A stretch of DNA of 64,000 nt from Alloscardovia criceti DSM 17774. GTDB lineage: Bacteria; Actinomycetota; Actinomycetes; Actinomycetales; Bifidobacteriaceae. Position 1 is the first letter of the stretch. The number at the start of each line of letters is the position of its first letter. This document shows positions 1-9,831 of the stretch, piece by piece. Below the pieces are notes generated by a model. The model had not been told where the DNA came from. It ran no database searches and worked only from the letters and a program-made list of their open reading frames with translations. The position numbers and the translations under genes are program-made. The DNA lies in assembly GCF_000376885.1 (NCBI RefSeq), contig NZ_AQXR01000009.1:284853-348852 (forward strand), written 5' to 3'.

Positions 1-2
1 GC

Positions 3-632
3 GCAATTAAGGATGCGGGTTTGATGGGACAGTTTAAGTTCCTCAAACGCATCAAGCCGTGGTTCGTGATTTTGGCTGTATTCTTTGGAAATTCAGGCAT
101 TTTCTGCTGGTGGAGCTACGTGTCACCATGGCTGCAAAAGACGGGCGGCTGGAGCGAGGCGGCTGTGCCGTTGCTTATGACGCTGGCTGGTTTCGGTATG
201 GTTGTGGGCGGACTCGCGGGCGGTAAAATTACGGATAAATTCGTCCCAGGTGCGGTGGCAGGATTTGGTCAATTAATTGCCGTTTTCGCCTTGATTGCGA
301 TTTTCTTGGATCCGGGTTCGCGCCCCACATCGGCGCTGCTCACCTTTATTTGCGCAGTAGGCATGTTCTTCATTTCCTCGCCTCAGCAGTTACTGATGGT
401 GCAACTCGGCGAAGGTGGCGGCGAAATGCTGGCCGGTGCGATGGTGCAGATCGCCTTTAATGGCGGAAATTCTGTCGGTTCGCTCATGGGCGGCTGGGCT
501 TTGGATAATTCCCAGGAAGACTACCACATGTCAGCGCTGACGGGCGTGCCCTTTACACTTTTGGCTGTGATCCTGCTCTTTGCCTTCTACTTCCTGTATG
601 AGCGCAAGAAGCGCAATCAGGACATTCTGTAG
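3..632 (+). CDS. MFS transporter, C-terminal part (5' end outside window)
   Basis: The frame is open from the window edge, so the N-terminal half is missing. The visible 209 residues hold about six hydrophobic segments, as expected for the second half of a 12-segment major facilitator carrier. The protein ends with a basic tail rich in Lys and Arg (YERKKRNQDIL), fitting a cytoplasmic C-terminus. The segment composition and the conserved-looking GKITDKF loop between the second and third visible segments resemble DHA1-type efflux permeases of the AraJ/YdhP kind. The substrate cannot be deduced. The ATG at position 24 is probably internal, because codons upstream of it stay open and read like the preceding loop. 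It converges on the serine dehydratase gene with about 40 bases between the stops. Confidence 0.75.
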   Translation, partial: AIKDAGLMGQFKFLKRIKPWFVILAVFFGNSGIFCWWSYVSPWLQKTGGWSEAAVPLLMTLAGFGMVVGGLAGGKITDKFVPGAVAGFGQLIAVFALIAIFLDPGSRPTSALLTFICAVGMFFISSPQQLLMVQLGEGGGEMLAGAMVQIAFNGGNSVGSLMGGWALDNSQEDYHMSALTGVPFTLLAVILLFAFYFLYERKKRNQDIL

Positions 633-673
633 TAATTCCCGTCATCGCCACGAGCTAGCGAGTACGCTACGAC

Positions 674-2101
674 TTAGCACTCGACCACATTGACAGCGAG
701 ACCTCCTTGTGAGGTCTCTTTGTATTTGCTCATCATGTCATCGCCCGTTTCTTTCATCGTGCGAATGGCATTATCCAAAGAAACAATGTGTGAACCATCG
801 GAAAGCAGTGCCATATGAGCCGCGTTAATCGCCGTATTTGAGGCCAGAGCATTGCGTTCGATGCATGGAATTTGCACCAGTCCTGCAATAGGATCGCAGG
901 TGAGGCCTAAATGATGCTCGATGCCAATTTCCGCCGCATTTTCCACTTGCGCAGGCGTACCGCCCAGCACTTCGCACAGTCCAGCCGCTGCCATGGAGCT
1001 GGCCGAGCCCACCTCGCCTTGGCAACCCACTTCCGCGCCGGAAATAGACGCATTGCTTTTAAAAAGATAACCAATGGCGCTAGCCGTGAGCAAGAATTTA
1101 ATAATGCCCTCCTCGTTTGCGCCATCCACAAACCACCAGTAGTAGCTCAAAACGGCTGGGATGATGCCAGCAGAGCCATTCGTAGGAGCGGTAACGATGC
1201 GTCCGCCACCGGCATTTTCTTCGTTAACGGCCAGTGCAAAGAGATCTACCCAGGAGCTTTTATCGTGTGTGGGATGCGCAAGAGGACGGTGTGCGGCTGC
1301 ATCGGTAGCAAAAATATCAAAGTCGGTTTGTGCGAACTTCTTATACAGTTGTGGCGCACGCCGGCGCACATTGAGACCGCCTGGCAAAATTTCTTCCGTA
1401 GAGCGGCAGCCCGACTCAATGCAGCCTTGCATGGTATGCCAGATGCGCAACAGGTACGCGCGCACTTCTTCGGCCGGGCGGAGAGCCGTTTCGTTTGCCC
1501 ACATGATGTCGCACATACTTAAGCCCGTTTCCTCACACAAGGCGACGAGTTCGTTGCCCGTAGAGAAGGGGTATGGAATGGCTTCTTGCGCGTGTACGGG
1601 GCTGGAGTTGGATTCACTCTCGAGAGCCTCGATGTCTTTTTCGTGGACGACGAAACCGCCACCCACCGAAAACGCCGTGTCTTTTAGCAGAATTTCCTGA
1701 GCCGCATTAAAAGCCGTAATCGTCATGCCATTAGGGTGATATGCCAACTTCTCCCAGCGTTCGAATTCGATGTCAGAGCGCGAAAATGCGATGGCATGAG
1801 TGCCGCCTACGAGCAACTGACCGGCCTGATCGCACTCATCCAAAGCATTCAGCACAATCTGAGGATTGACATCTTCTGGTGTGTGCCCAAGGAGACCGGC
1901 TACAATGGCGCGATCCGTGCCATGTCCCAACCCCGTTTGCGACAAAGAACCATACAGTTTCACATGAATGCGCGCCACGTCGTGCACAAGTTGAGCATCG
2001 CGCAATGTGGAAATAAAATCATAGGCTGCCCGCATAGGTCCCACGGTATGCGAGGATGATGGCCCAATGCCAATGGAAAACATATCAAAAACACTGAGCA
2101 T
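674..2101 (-). CDS. sdaA: L-serine ammonia-lyase (serine dehydratase), single-chain, iron-sulfur type
   Basis: This cytoplasmic enzyme deaminates L-serine to pyruvate and ammonia with a [4Fe-4S] cluster. The 475-residue product has the beta domain first (start MLSVFDMFSIGIGPSSSHTV, the family hallmark) and the alpha domain after about residue 180. Cysteines expected to hold the cluster lie in the GCQGEVGSASSMAA region and in LTCDPIAGLVQIPC. I start at the ATG at 2101 rather than the longer frame at 2134, because the family begins at MLSVFDMFS and an AGGGAAGG ribosome binding site precedes this ATG. Length matches single-polypeptide bacterial SdaA. It stands alone, divergent from the adhesin gene. 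Confidence 0.95.
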   Translation of the reverse strand: MLSVFDMFSIGIGPSSSHTVGPMRAAYDFISTLRDAQLVHDVARIHVKLYGSLSQTGLGHGTDRAIVAGLLGHTPEDVNPQIVLNALDECDQAGQLLVGGTHAIAFSRSDIEFERWEKLAYHPNGMTITAFNAAQEILLKDTAFSVGGGFVVHEKDIEALESESNSSPVHAQEAIPYPFSTGNELVALCEETGLSMCDIMWANETALRPAEEVRAYLLRIWHTMQGCIESGCRSTEEILPGGLNVRRRAPQLYKKFAQTDFDIFATDAAAHRPLAHPTHDKSSWVDLFALAVNEENAGGGRIVTAPTNGSAGIIPAVLSYYWWFVDGANEEGIIKFLLTASAIGYLFKSNASISGAEVGCQGEVGSASSMAAAGLCEVLGGTPAQVENAAEIGIEHHLGLTCDPIAGLVQIPCIERNALASNTAINAAHMALLSDGSHIVSLDNAIRTMKETGDDMMSKYKETSQGGLAVNVVEC

Positions 2102-2414
2102 GAGAGCCTTCCCTGTGATTCGATGGATACGCATTGCCTTTCATGGAGGCGTACTCATTTTAAGCATGTGGGTGCATTTTCCCGCCTTGCACACGCCGAG
2201 CAAAACGGTCGGGTTAAGGAGGGAATTTTATGAGGATTACTGCAAAAATTTTTCGTTAAATTCAGAATATTTCATCATGCTCGAAAAATACCAGTTGAGA
2301 AGATGAAATAAGCGGAGATGTCAGAATGTCTCATTGATAGGATAGAAGTACTGAGAGGGTAAAGGGCTATGAGTGCGAGAAGCTCATAAACCAAAAGAGA
2401 AAAGGGGATCCAAG
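2102..2414. other. Intergenic region between sdaA and the adhesin gene
   Basis: This 313-base AT-rich gap must hold the promoters of two divergent genes. I see no clear -35/-10 pair that I would defend. It contains a nine-codon frame at 2230-2259 with an unusually strong ribosome binding site, annotated separately. A GTG at 2373 would extend the adhesin frame by 14 codons but has no ribosome binding site and would precede the signal peptide with charged residues. Confidence 0.5.
2230..2259 (+). CDS. Possible nine-residue leader peptide upstream of the adhesin
   Basis: An ATG at 2230 is preceded by AAGGAGGGA (2217-2224), the strongest Shine-Dalgarno match in this part of the window, at good spacing. 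The frame reads MRITAKIFR and stops at 2257. It lies 155 bases before the adhesin start. It could be a regulatory leader peptide or a remnant start of a lost gene. The peptide has no run of a single amino acid that would suggest classical attenuation. Chance occurrence remains possible. Confidence 0.25.
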   Translation: MRITAKIFR

Positions 2415-5400
2415 ATGAGGTGGAGAAATCTTATCATCAGCGCGGCCTTGACGGTTTCCATGATTCTGCCAATATCAAGTGCCTTTGCGGCGCAAAGTAC
2501 GCAAGATTCTGCGAATAATCAAACAACGACTTCCGTGCAGCCTGATTCGACAACGCAGTCGGATTCTGCTTTAGAATCGGATGGACAAGCAACGAATAAT
2601 AGCGCAGGAACTGAGTCCATTAATCAGGATTCTGCTGCAGATGCGCTGGATTCCGATGCGAGTGCGAGTACGAGTGCAGACAACTCTGACAATAATTCTG
2701 ACAATTCCGACAACTCTGCTGATTCTACGTCCACGTATACACAGGATGGTGCGGCAACTCAGGACAGTGACGCCCAAGACGAGGCAGCAACGCAATCCGA
2801 TTCGCAATCAGAAGCACAAGCTCCTGCTGCGCGTGCACCGCAAGCCCGAGCGCAGGCTCAAGCACAGCCTATTGTTGAAGCGACACTGCGTGATAGGAAT
2901 CAGGAAGCCACTCAACGCGCGGAGCTAACGGACCCATTCGGCGATTTCACTACAGGGCGTAACGCTGCCTATTATCTGCGCATTCACGCTGTTTTCCCTG
3001 CGGCTTCTGAAAAGCGCATTGCGGTGCGCCTCAATTACGGTGTGCAGTATGGGAATTACAGTTTTGACACCACGGCTGGCTGGTACCTCGCGCTGAAGGA
3101 GAACGGTATTACGTACCCGGGCGATCAACCACATGCCGAAGATAAGAATACGAAGCTTTATGGTGCAAACTTCCAGGACGGCACGCTCAGCTTTGACTTC
3201 CAAGATGGCACTCAGGAAGTAACCTTCGATGTGCCTATCCGTGTTTCATGGTCACAAGATAACGGCGGTGCTAATGCTGATGGTATGTCGTCTATTCCAC
3301 AGGCTGTGTCTGTCACGCAAAGCTATACAGAAGAAGATGGCACAGAAGTTTCAACGAAGATTGGCACGAATTTCACTATTACTAATCTACGCGCGGTCGT
3401 TATTGGCCTGCAACGCCGCATAAACAACATGTTCAACGACAACGGCAATATTGCAATTGCATCGGATTCGCCAAAGGGCACGGGCGATGACGTGACGTAC
3501 AACGCCGGCTTGAACGACAACAGTGGCGCCATGCTCGATGACTATTATGTGGCGATGCTGGCTCCTGCAGATGCGGAATATTTGGGCATCTCTACGAAGA
3601 ACGGCGCATTCGGCGATGGTACGCAATATCTCAGAACCATCGATGCTGGTGAGCACTTTACCCTGAGCACAGGCGAGGATTATGTGGTGCCAGACGGTCA
3701 AAAGTTGTATGTGTGGCAGCGCACAAATTCATATACGAATACCGATGTTAATCGCGGCTTCAACCCTATGTGGCGCTTCCCTAGCGATAAATTCCCAGCC
3801 GGTACGGTTGTAGAAATTAAACAGATTGATGTGGGCATCAAATTCTACAACCCTTATCAGGAACGCTCCTATCTGCCATACAATGCGAATAATCGCGCTA
3901 CGGTAAGATACGAAATTACGCCTCCTCAAGAGGACGTGTATGTCAACACGACAATGTACTGGCAAGGTAACACGAAGCCTCAGGGCTGGCCGCTGTGGGA
4001 AGGCTATATTGCAGACAATAACGTCTATATGGGTGCACCGGGATATGAACACACCCAGGAGCGCACCTTCGGTTACTTTACCGTGGGCAATCGTGGTACG
4101 GGTGACTCCCGCGCGAAGACAATTATCATCGATTACGATGTAAATAACACGGGCGTCGGTGGTGTCACCGGTCAGGCTTTGCCGTTCTTGTCTCATGAAT
4201 ACTTGGGCTTGCAACCTACCCAGGTGACGGATTTTAAAGCGGTTTTGTGGGATAGCAATACCAATACGACGAAGGAATATACGCTGGATAATCCTCCGCA
4301 GCGTTTCCGCGTACAAACCCTGCTCGGCGAAGGTGCGCATGAAGGCATCTATATCAAGCATATTGAGTACAAGATTGACACCATTCCTGCGAAAACGGCT
4401 TTGGTGAGCTACAACAATAACGATTATGCGACCGAAAACTTTGGCTCGCCAACGGCAAGCTTCCCTTACTTCGGTGTAGTACGTAATAACACGTACATAG
4501 AAAAAGGTAAGTGGGGTGATGATCCGAGTTTGTTTAAGACGCGCATTCGCATTGAAAATACGGGCGCAGAGGAACCAAACTGGAATAAGCGGCATCAAGA
4601 GGAGGGCGATCCTGACGGGGACGGAAAAAACGAGTATCTGTGGTACGAAGGACGCTCAGCTGATCACGTCACTATTGGTGATACCTTTACGGCCTTTACG
4701 GGAAAGAGTTACATCGAAGGTCACGGTGAAGTGCGTGGCTGGCATGGTGGCGACTTTACAATAAACCTCGGTGATCAGTTCAGGGATGGAGGCATCTCGT
4801 ACTTCTCTCCTGTATGGGGAGACGGCAGTAAAAACGGCATCGAAACCTATAAAGCAGCCTATTTGATTAGCCCTTATGGTTCGGATATGTCCATTCACGT
4901 GAAATATCGTGCATACAACTCAAAGCCATGGTTGACCAGTAAATCGAATAACGAGTATGAAGCAGCACAACCGAAGATTTATAAGGTTCCTGCATCGGAA
5001 GCATTAAAGGCAGAATACCCGAATGCAGTGGTGTATAAACTCGATTTCTCTGTACTGACATCTCAGCAGGATATTTATGAATCTCGTGCATTCGGTCCGA
5101 GTGTGCTCTGGCGTGAAGCCTCGTCAACGATTCCTTACGCCACAAATCAAAGTTACTGGGCGTATATGGGATATCCTATCGTGCAAGTGAGCTACACATC
5201 GGACCCAGAAAAAGATGTGCCGGGCGTCTTCAGAGGCATGCTGTGGTACGAATACGATACGGACACGCCTGAAGAGCTTGTATACGGTGACGGATTTACC
5301 AATGATAAGTGGGATGTGAACGGCGACGGCTCTACGGAAGATAAGATTGGTCTGGCATACGGCAGCTTGACTATTAAGGCCCCAACCGATGTAGTCGTGC

Positions 5401-8400
5401 GGTCCTCCGCAAAAATGGCCTCACAGCCAGACAGCCGTTACGTCACCTACGATGGTCGAAGCAAGGCCGTAGTAGGTGCGCAAAGCACGGTGGATTATCG
5501 TTTGATTGCCAATAACCCTACGGTTATGGATGTGAACGGCTTTGAAAGCTACTGGCCGGTGCCGAAAGCAGGTCAGAATTGGGGTAACAGGCTGCAACCA
5601 GAGGGCGCATTCAAGTTCAATATGTATCTCAACGGCGGTATCCGCTCTGAAATCCCAGACGGCTACAAGGTGTATTACGCCAAGAACGCTACCCCGACCC
5701 AAAATGAGCTGAAATGGGCCGACTTCGAATGGACAGAGCAAAGCGGCACGTCCTCATGGACTCAGGGCGACTGGGATCAGGTGAACTTCGTCAAAGTGGT
5801 ATCGCCAGATAATGCCGTCTTTGCTTCGAAGCAGACACTGCCTATGAAGTTCAATTTGATGGTGCGTGAAGGCGAAAACAAGGATGCCGTCAACGGTCTG
5901 CTGAACGTATACAAATCGGCATATCTGCGCGATCTCGGTAGCGGTAAGACGTGGGCGTACGGACAGCCCGTAGGCATCGTCATCGCCACGGGCACTATCG
6001 GCGGTACGGTCTGGTACGACAAGGACTACGATGGCGTCATGGATGACACCGATGCTGAGCCGCGCATTGCGGGGGCAAAAGTGGAGCTGTACAACGACCG
6101 TGGAGAACTCGTGGATTCCCGCGTGACGGACGCCGCCGGTCAGTACCAATTCGATGGATTACTCAAACCAACGGCATCCACGGATACGGCGAATGCGCTG
6201 GCATCCCGTTTTGCGGCGAATAGTGCTTTACCGGACTCGCCATTGGCTTCGCTGTCGAGAGCGGCAGCAGCTGCAAACGATGCTCAAGATGACAGTGGTC
6301 TGGATCAGTACACGGTGAAGATTACCAATCCGGACACGGAGAAGTACAGTCGATTTACGGCACAAGGTGCAGATATGCGCTTCACCTCGGATGAAAATTC
6401 GGCGAATACAGCCACCTCCGTGGCCGTCAACACGCTGAGCGCTGTGGCGAATGATTTGAACGTGGGCTTGACGCAGACCAGGCGCATCACAGTGTCAAAG
6501 ACTTGGGCAGAAACCGATGCTCAAAAGACACCTGTGACGATCAAACTACGCGCCGATGGCCAGCCGGTTAAGGATATCGATGGCCATGAGGTCGCAGACC
6601 TCACGCTCAACGACTCCAATAATTGGACGGACGTGTTTACCAATCTCATCATCAATAATGCTGAGACAAATACGGAAATCCAGTACACGGTGGCTGAAGA
6701 TCCGGAACCAGAAGGCTATTGGTCTGCAGTAACGGGCAACATGACGGACGGCTTTAGCGTAACGAATACGAAGATTCGCGGCACGGTCACCGTGACAAAG
6801 GTGGATGCGGATGATCAGACGCCACTGGCAGGAGCGAAGTTCGCGCTTCAGCAAGATGGGGTGACGAAGTACGAAGCTACCTCGGACGACCATGGCGTAG
6901 CCACGTTTAGCGACGTGCTGTATGGCACCTACATCGTGGTCGAAACCAAGGCTCCTACCGGTTATGTACTGTCCACTCAGACGCTGACTGTGCAGGTGAA
7001 GGGTAACGGCGACACCGTCAATGCGGGCACCATTACCAATGCCAAGATTCGCGGCACGGTCACCGTAATGAAGGTGGATGCCGATGACCAGGCACCGCTG
7101 CCGGGCGCTAAGTTTGCGCTGCAGCAAGCGGGTGAAACGAAGTACACAGCTACATCCGAGGCTAACGGCGTAGCTACCTTTGAAAATGTCGTTTACGGCA
7201 ACTATGAACTTGTAGAAACGCAAGCTCCAGAAGGCTATGTGCTGTCCGATACGAAGCTGGATGTAAAGGTAGACAAGGATGGTGAAACAGTCAATGCGGG
7301 CACCATCGAAAATGCGAAGATTCGTGGCACTGTCAAGGTTACGAAGCTGGATGCAGAAGACCAGAAACCACTTGCGGGTGCAAAGTTTGAGCTTCAGCAA
7401 GGCGGCGAGACGCAGTATGAAGCTACGTCTGGTGCCGATGGTGTGGCTACCTTCGAGAATGTCATTTATGGCAACTATGAACTTGTAGAAACTGTGGCTC
7501 CGGAAGGCTATGTGCTGTCCGATACGAAGCTGGATGTAAAGGTGGACAAGGATGGTGAAACAGTCAATGCGGGCACCATCGAAAATGCGAAGATTCGCGG
7601 CACCGTAACCGTGAAGAAGGTCGATGCGGATGATCAGGCACCACTGGCGGGTGCGAAGTTTGAGCTGCGACAGGGCGACGAAACAAAGTACGAAGCGACT
7701 TCTGGTGCCGATGGCATAGCCACCTTCGAAGGCGTCATTTACGGTGATTATGAACTCGTGGAAACTCAGGCGCCGGAAGGCTATGTGCTCAATAACACGG
7801 TGCGGCAGGTCCGCGTCCGCGAGCATCAGCAGAACGTAGATGCCGGAAGCGTCGAAAATGCGAAGATTCGTGGCACTGTCACCGTGAAGAAAGTCGATGC
7901 GGATGATCAGACGCCACTGAGCGGAGCACGCTTCGAGCTTCAGTACAACGGGGTAACAAAGTATGTAGCAACCTCTAGCGCCGATGGCGTGGCTACGTTT
8001 GAAAACGTCATTTACGGCGACTATCAGTTGGTCGAAACGGTAGCGCCGGAAGGATATGTCCTGAACAAGGAACCTATAGCGGTGAGCGTGCGTGAGAATG
8101 GCGAGACCGTAGAGGCGGGCATCGTACAGAATGCCAAGATTCGTGGCACGGTCATCGTTGCAAAGAAGGACAAGGACGATAACAATGCTCCTTTGGCTGG
8201 AGTTACCTTCGCATTGCAGCAAAATGGCGAAACCAAATACGAGGCGGTCAGTGGTGCGGATGGCTTGGCAGTCTTCAACGATGTAGTGTACGGACGCTAC
8301 ACCTTGCGTGAAACCAAGGCCGCTGAGGGCTATGTCATCACAGATGAGAGCTTCGACGTCACCATCGACACAGATGCCCAAACCGTTGAGGTGGGCGATG

Positions 8401-9680
8401 TACTGAACGCAAGAATTCGCGGCACCGTTACAGTGACCAAGAAGGATGCGGACGACCAAACACCACTCGCAGGCGCACAGTTCGCTTTGCAACGTGAAGG
8501 CAAAACCTTGTACGAGGCTACTGCTGGCGAGGACGGCGTGGCCACCTTCGAGCGGGTGCTCTACGGCACGTACACACTGGTGGAAACTGAAGCGCCGGTG
8601 GGCTACAACCTCTCCACGGAGTCTCTGAACGTCACCGTTGCACAGGACGGCGAAACCATCAATGCTGGTGATATCCACAATACGAAGATTCGTGGCACGG
8701 TGCTAGTAACCAAGAAGGATGCGGATGACGAGACGCCTTTGGCGGGTGCGAAGTTTGAGCTCCAGCAGGATGGTGAGACGAAGTATGAGGCCAGTTCTGG
8801 CGAAGATGGGGTAGCTACCTTTGAAAACGTCATTTATGGCGACTATCAATTGGTAGAAACCCAAGCGCCGGAAGGCTATGTACTAAACGATAAATCCATA
8901 CTCGTCAGCATGCGTGAAAACGGCAAGACCGTGGATGCGGGTGACGTGCTCAACGCCAAGATCCGCGGCGCGGTGATTGTGACGAAGAAGGATGCGGATG
9001 ACGAGATGCCTTTGGCGGGTGCGAAGTTTGAGCTGCAGCAGGATGGTGAGACGCAGTATGAGGCCACCTCGGGTGAAGACGGTGTGGCTACCTTCGAGGG
9101 CGTCATCTACGGTGATTACGAACTCGTAGAAACCGCGGCTCCAGAAGGCTACGTCCTCGATGAGAAGCCAATCGACATCAGCATCACAGAAGATGGCAAG
9201 ACCGTGGATGCGGGTGACGTGCTCAACGCCAAGATTCGCGGTGCACTCAAGGCGCGCAAGATTAATGCGGCCATGGGCTGGGCACTAGCGGGCGCACGCT
9301 TCGAGTTACGCGATGCCACATCGCAGGTCGTCGCCGAAGTCACATCTGCTGAGGATGGCACGATACTCGTTGAGAACCTCCCATACGGCATGTATACGCT
9401 GGTAGAAACAAAGGCTCCAGACGGATACATACTGGATCCTGCGGTGCGCAAGTTTGACATTCAGACCAACGGAGAAATCGTAGACCTAGGGGATATCAAG
9501 AATGACCCAATTATCGTGGACACTCCAGAGCAAAAGCTGGCTCGCACGGGTGTGAACGTGGTCTATGCGTTGCTTCTCGGTGTGGGACTCGCCTTTGGTG
9601 GTGTGCTTTTGCGTACCTCCACCGATATGGCACCGGCCGCGGGATCGAGGAAGCGCGGTGGTAGGCATGCGCGGCGATAA
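2415..9680 (+). CDS. Giant cell-wall-anchored adhesin with ten tandem SpaA/Cna-B domains
   Basis: A 2,421-residue secreted surface protein. A signal peptide (MRWRNLIISAALTVSMILP, ending near AFAA) is followed by about 90 residues rich in Ser, Asp, Asn, Gln and Ala. A roughly 1,050-residue unique region, probably the ligand-binding head, comes next. A SdrD-B-like domain begins near residue 1195 (GTVWYDKDYDGVMDD) and a Cna-B domain near 1356 (RRITVSKTWAE). Ten SpaA-type prealbumin domains of 91 residues follow (about 1453-2363), each with an early Lys, PLAGAKF and ETxAPxGY, the pattern that forms intramolecular Lys-Asn/Asp isopeptide bonds in this fold. It ends with LARTG (2375-2379), a hydrophobic segment and a basic tail. 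The start at 2415 has a GGGG-containing ribosome site and yields a proper signal peptide. No sortase or other pilin gene is adjacent, so adhesin stalk is more likely than pilus subunit. Confidence 0.9.
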   Translation: MRWRNLIISAALTVSMILPISSAFAAQSTQDSANNQTTTSVQPDSTTQSDSALESDGQATNNSAGTESINQDSAADALDSDASASTSADNSDNNSDNSDNSADSTSTYTQDGAATQDSDAQDEAATQSDSQSEAQAPAARAPQARAQAQAQPIVEATLRDRNQEATQRAELTDPFGDFTTGRNAAYYLRIHAVFPAASEKRIAVRLNYGVQYGNYSFDTTAGWYLALKENGITYPGDQPHAEDKNTKLYGANFQDGTLSFDFQDGTQEVTFDVPIRVSWSQDNGGANADGMSSIPQAVSVTQSYTEEDGTEVSTKIGTNFTITNLRAVVIGLQRRINNMFNDNGNIAIASDSPKGTGDDVTYNAGLNDNSGAMLDDYYVAMLAPADAEYLGISTKNGAFGDGTQYLRTIDAGEHFTLSTGEDYVVPDGQKLYVWQRTNSYTNTDVNRGFNPMWRFPSDKFPAGTVVEIKQIDVGIKFYNPYQERSYLPYNANNRATVRYEITPPQEDVYVNTTMYWQGNTKPQGWPLWEGYIADNNVYMGAPGYEHTQERTFGYFTVGNRGTGDSRAKTIIIDYDVNNTGVGGVTGQALPFLSHEYLGLQPTQVTDFKAVLWDSNTNTTKEYTLDNPPQRFRVQTLLGEGAHEGIYIKHIEYKIDTIPAKTALVSYNNNDYATENFGSPTASFPYFGVVRNNTYIEKGKWGDDPSLFKTRIRIENTGAEEPNWNKRHQEEGDPDGDGKNEYLWYEGRSADHVTIGDTFTAFTGKSYIEGHGEVRGWHGGDFTINLGDQFRDGGISYFSPVWGDGSKNGIETYKAAYLISPYGSDMSIHVKYRAYNSKPWLTSKSNNEYEAAQPKIYKVPASEALKAEYPNAVVYKLDFSVLTSQQDIYESRAFGPSVLWREASSTIPYATNQSYWAYMGYPIVQVSYTSDPEKDVPGVFRGMLWYEYDTDTPEELVYGDGFTNDKWDVNGDGSTEDKIGLAYGSLTIKAPTDVVVRSSAKMASQPDSRYVTYDGRSKAVVGAQSTVDYRLIANNPTVMDVNGFESYWPVPKAGQNWGNRLQPEGAFKFNMYLNGGIRSEIPDGYKVYYAKNATPTQNELKWADFEWTEQSGTSSWTQGDWDQVNFVKVVSPDNAVFASKQTLPMKFNLMVREGENKDAVNGLLNVYKSAYLRDLGSGKTWAYGQPVGIVIATGTIGGTVWYDKDYDGVMDDTDAEPRIAGAKVELYNDRGELVDSRVTDAAGQYQFDGLLKPTASTDTANALASRFAANSALPDSPLASLSRAAAAANDAQDDSGLDQYTVKITNPDTEKYSRFTAQGADMRFTSDENSANTATSVAVNTLSAVANDLNVGLTQTRRITVSKTWAETDAQKTPVTIKLRADGQPVKDIDGHEVADLTLNDSNNWTDVFTNLIINNAETNTEIQYTVAEDPEPEGYWSAVTGNMTDGFSVTNTKIRGTVTVTKVDADDQTPLAGAKFALQQDGVTKYEATSDDHGVATFSDVLYGTYIVVETKAPTGYVLSTQTLTVQVKGNGDTVNAGTITNAKIRGTVTVMKVDADDQAPLPGAKFALQQAGETKYTATSEANGVATFENVVYGNYELVETQAPEGYVLSDTKLDVKVDKDGETVNAGTIENAKIRGTVKVTKLDAEDQKPLAGAKFELQQGGETQYEATSGADGVATFENVIYGNYELVETVAPEGYVLSDTKLDVKVDKDGETVNAGTIENAKIRGTVTVKKVDADDQAPLAGAKFELRQGDETKYEATSGADGIATFEGVIYGDYELVETQAPEGYVLNNTVRQVRVREHQQNVDAGSVENAKIRGTVTVKKVDADDQTPLSGARFELQYNGVTKYVATSSADGVATFENVIYGDYQLVETVAPEGYVLNKEPIAVSVRENGETVEAGIVQNAKIRGTVIVAKKDKDDNNAPLAGVTFALQQNGETKYEAVSGADGLAVFNDVVYGRYTLRETKAAEGYVITDESFDVTIDTDAQTVEVGDVLNARIRGTVTVTKKDADDQTPLAGAQFALQREGKTLYEATAGEDGVATFERVLYGTYTLVETEAPVGYNLSTESLNVTVAQDGETINAGDIHNTKIRGTVLVTKKDADDETPLAGAKFELQQDGETKYEASSGEDGVATFENVIYGDYQLVETQAPEGYVLNDKSILVSMRENGKTVDAGDVLNAKIRGAVIVTKKDADDEMPLAGAKFELQQDGETQYEATSGEDGVATFEGVIYGDYELVETAAPEGYVLDEKPIDISITEDGKTVDAGDVLNAKIRGALKARKINAAMGWALAGARFELRDATSQVVAEVTSAEDGTILVENLPYGMYTLVETKAPDGYILDPAVRKFDIQTNGEIVDLGDIKNDPIIVDTPEQKLARTGVNVVYALLLGVGLAFGGVLLRTSTDMAPAAGSRKRGGRHARR
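6771..9503 (+). repeat. Ten tandem 273-bp coding repeats (SpaA-type domains)
   Basis: Repeat units begin at the K/R codon of the (K/R)IRG(T/A) motif at 6771, 7044, 7317, 7590, 7863, 8136, 8412, 8685, 8958 and 9231. The period is exactly 273 bases except for one 276-base unit (the sixth), which carries one extra codon. Units two and three share a long near-identical C-terminal half, and eight and nine are also close. This indicates recent duplication or gene conversion. The tenth unit is the most diverged and leads into the sorting signal. Repeat number is likely to vary between strains. Confidence 0.95.
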
Positions 9681-9701
9681 GACTCGCTAAATGCATTGTT
9701 C

Positions 9702-9734
9702 AAGGGACGATAGTGTTTTGTACTATCGTCCCTT
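9702..9734 (+). terminator. Terminator of the adhesin gene
   Basis: A perfect 13-bp stem (AAGGGACGATAGT and its complement) with a seven-base loop lies 21 bases after the adhesin stop and ends in a short T run. Confidence 0.85.
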
Positions 9735-9760
9735 TGTCTATCCGTAAGAAAAACGGCATA

Positions 9761-9807
9761 AAAAAGCTCTGGCAGCTCATGCTGACACAGCACAGAAAGC
9801 CAGAGCT
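9761..9807 (-). terminator. Terminator of upp
   Basis: On the minus strand a 9-bp stem AGCTCTGGC/GCCAGAGCT is followed directly by a run of T. It sits about 25 bases past the upp stop. Confidence 0.8.
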
Positions 9808-9831
9808 AGAGAAAAGAAAGTGAGGCTAAAA

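Noticed and set aside
6546..8678. A 710-codon open frame on the strand opposite the adhesin repeats
   Set aside because: It is the mirror of the tandem repeats, repeats with the same period and has no ribosome site or family features; the plus-strand frame explains the conservation.
6771..9503. Regular repeats that might be taken for a CRISPR array
   Set aside because: Units are 273 bases long, fully coding and not separated by unique spacers.
2415..9680. Major pilin of a sortase-assembled pilus
   Set aside because: No pilus sortase, tip or basal pilin genes are adjacent, and the size and repeat layout fit a stalked adhesin.
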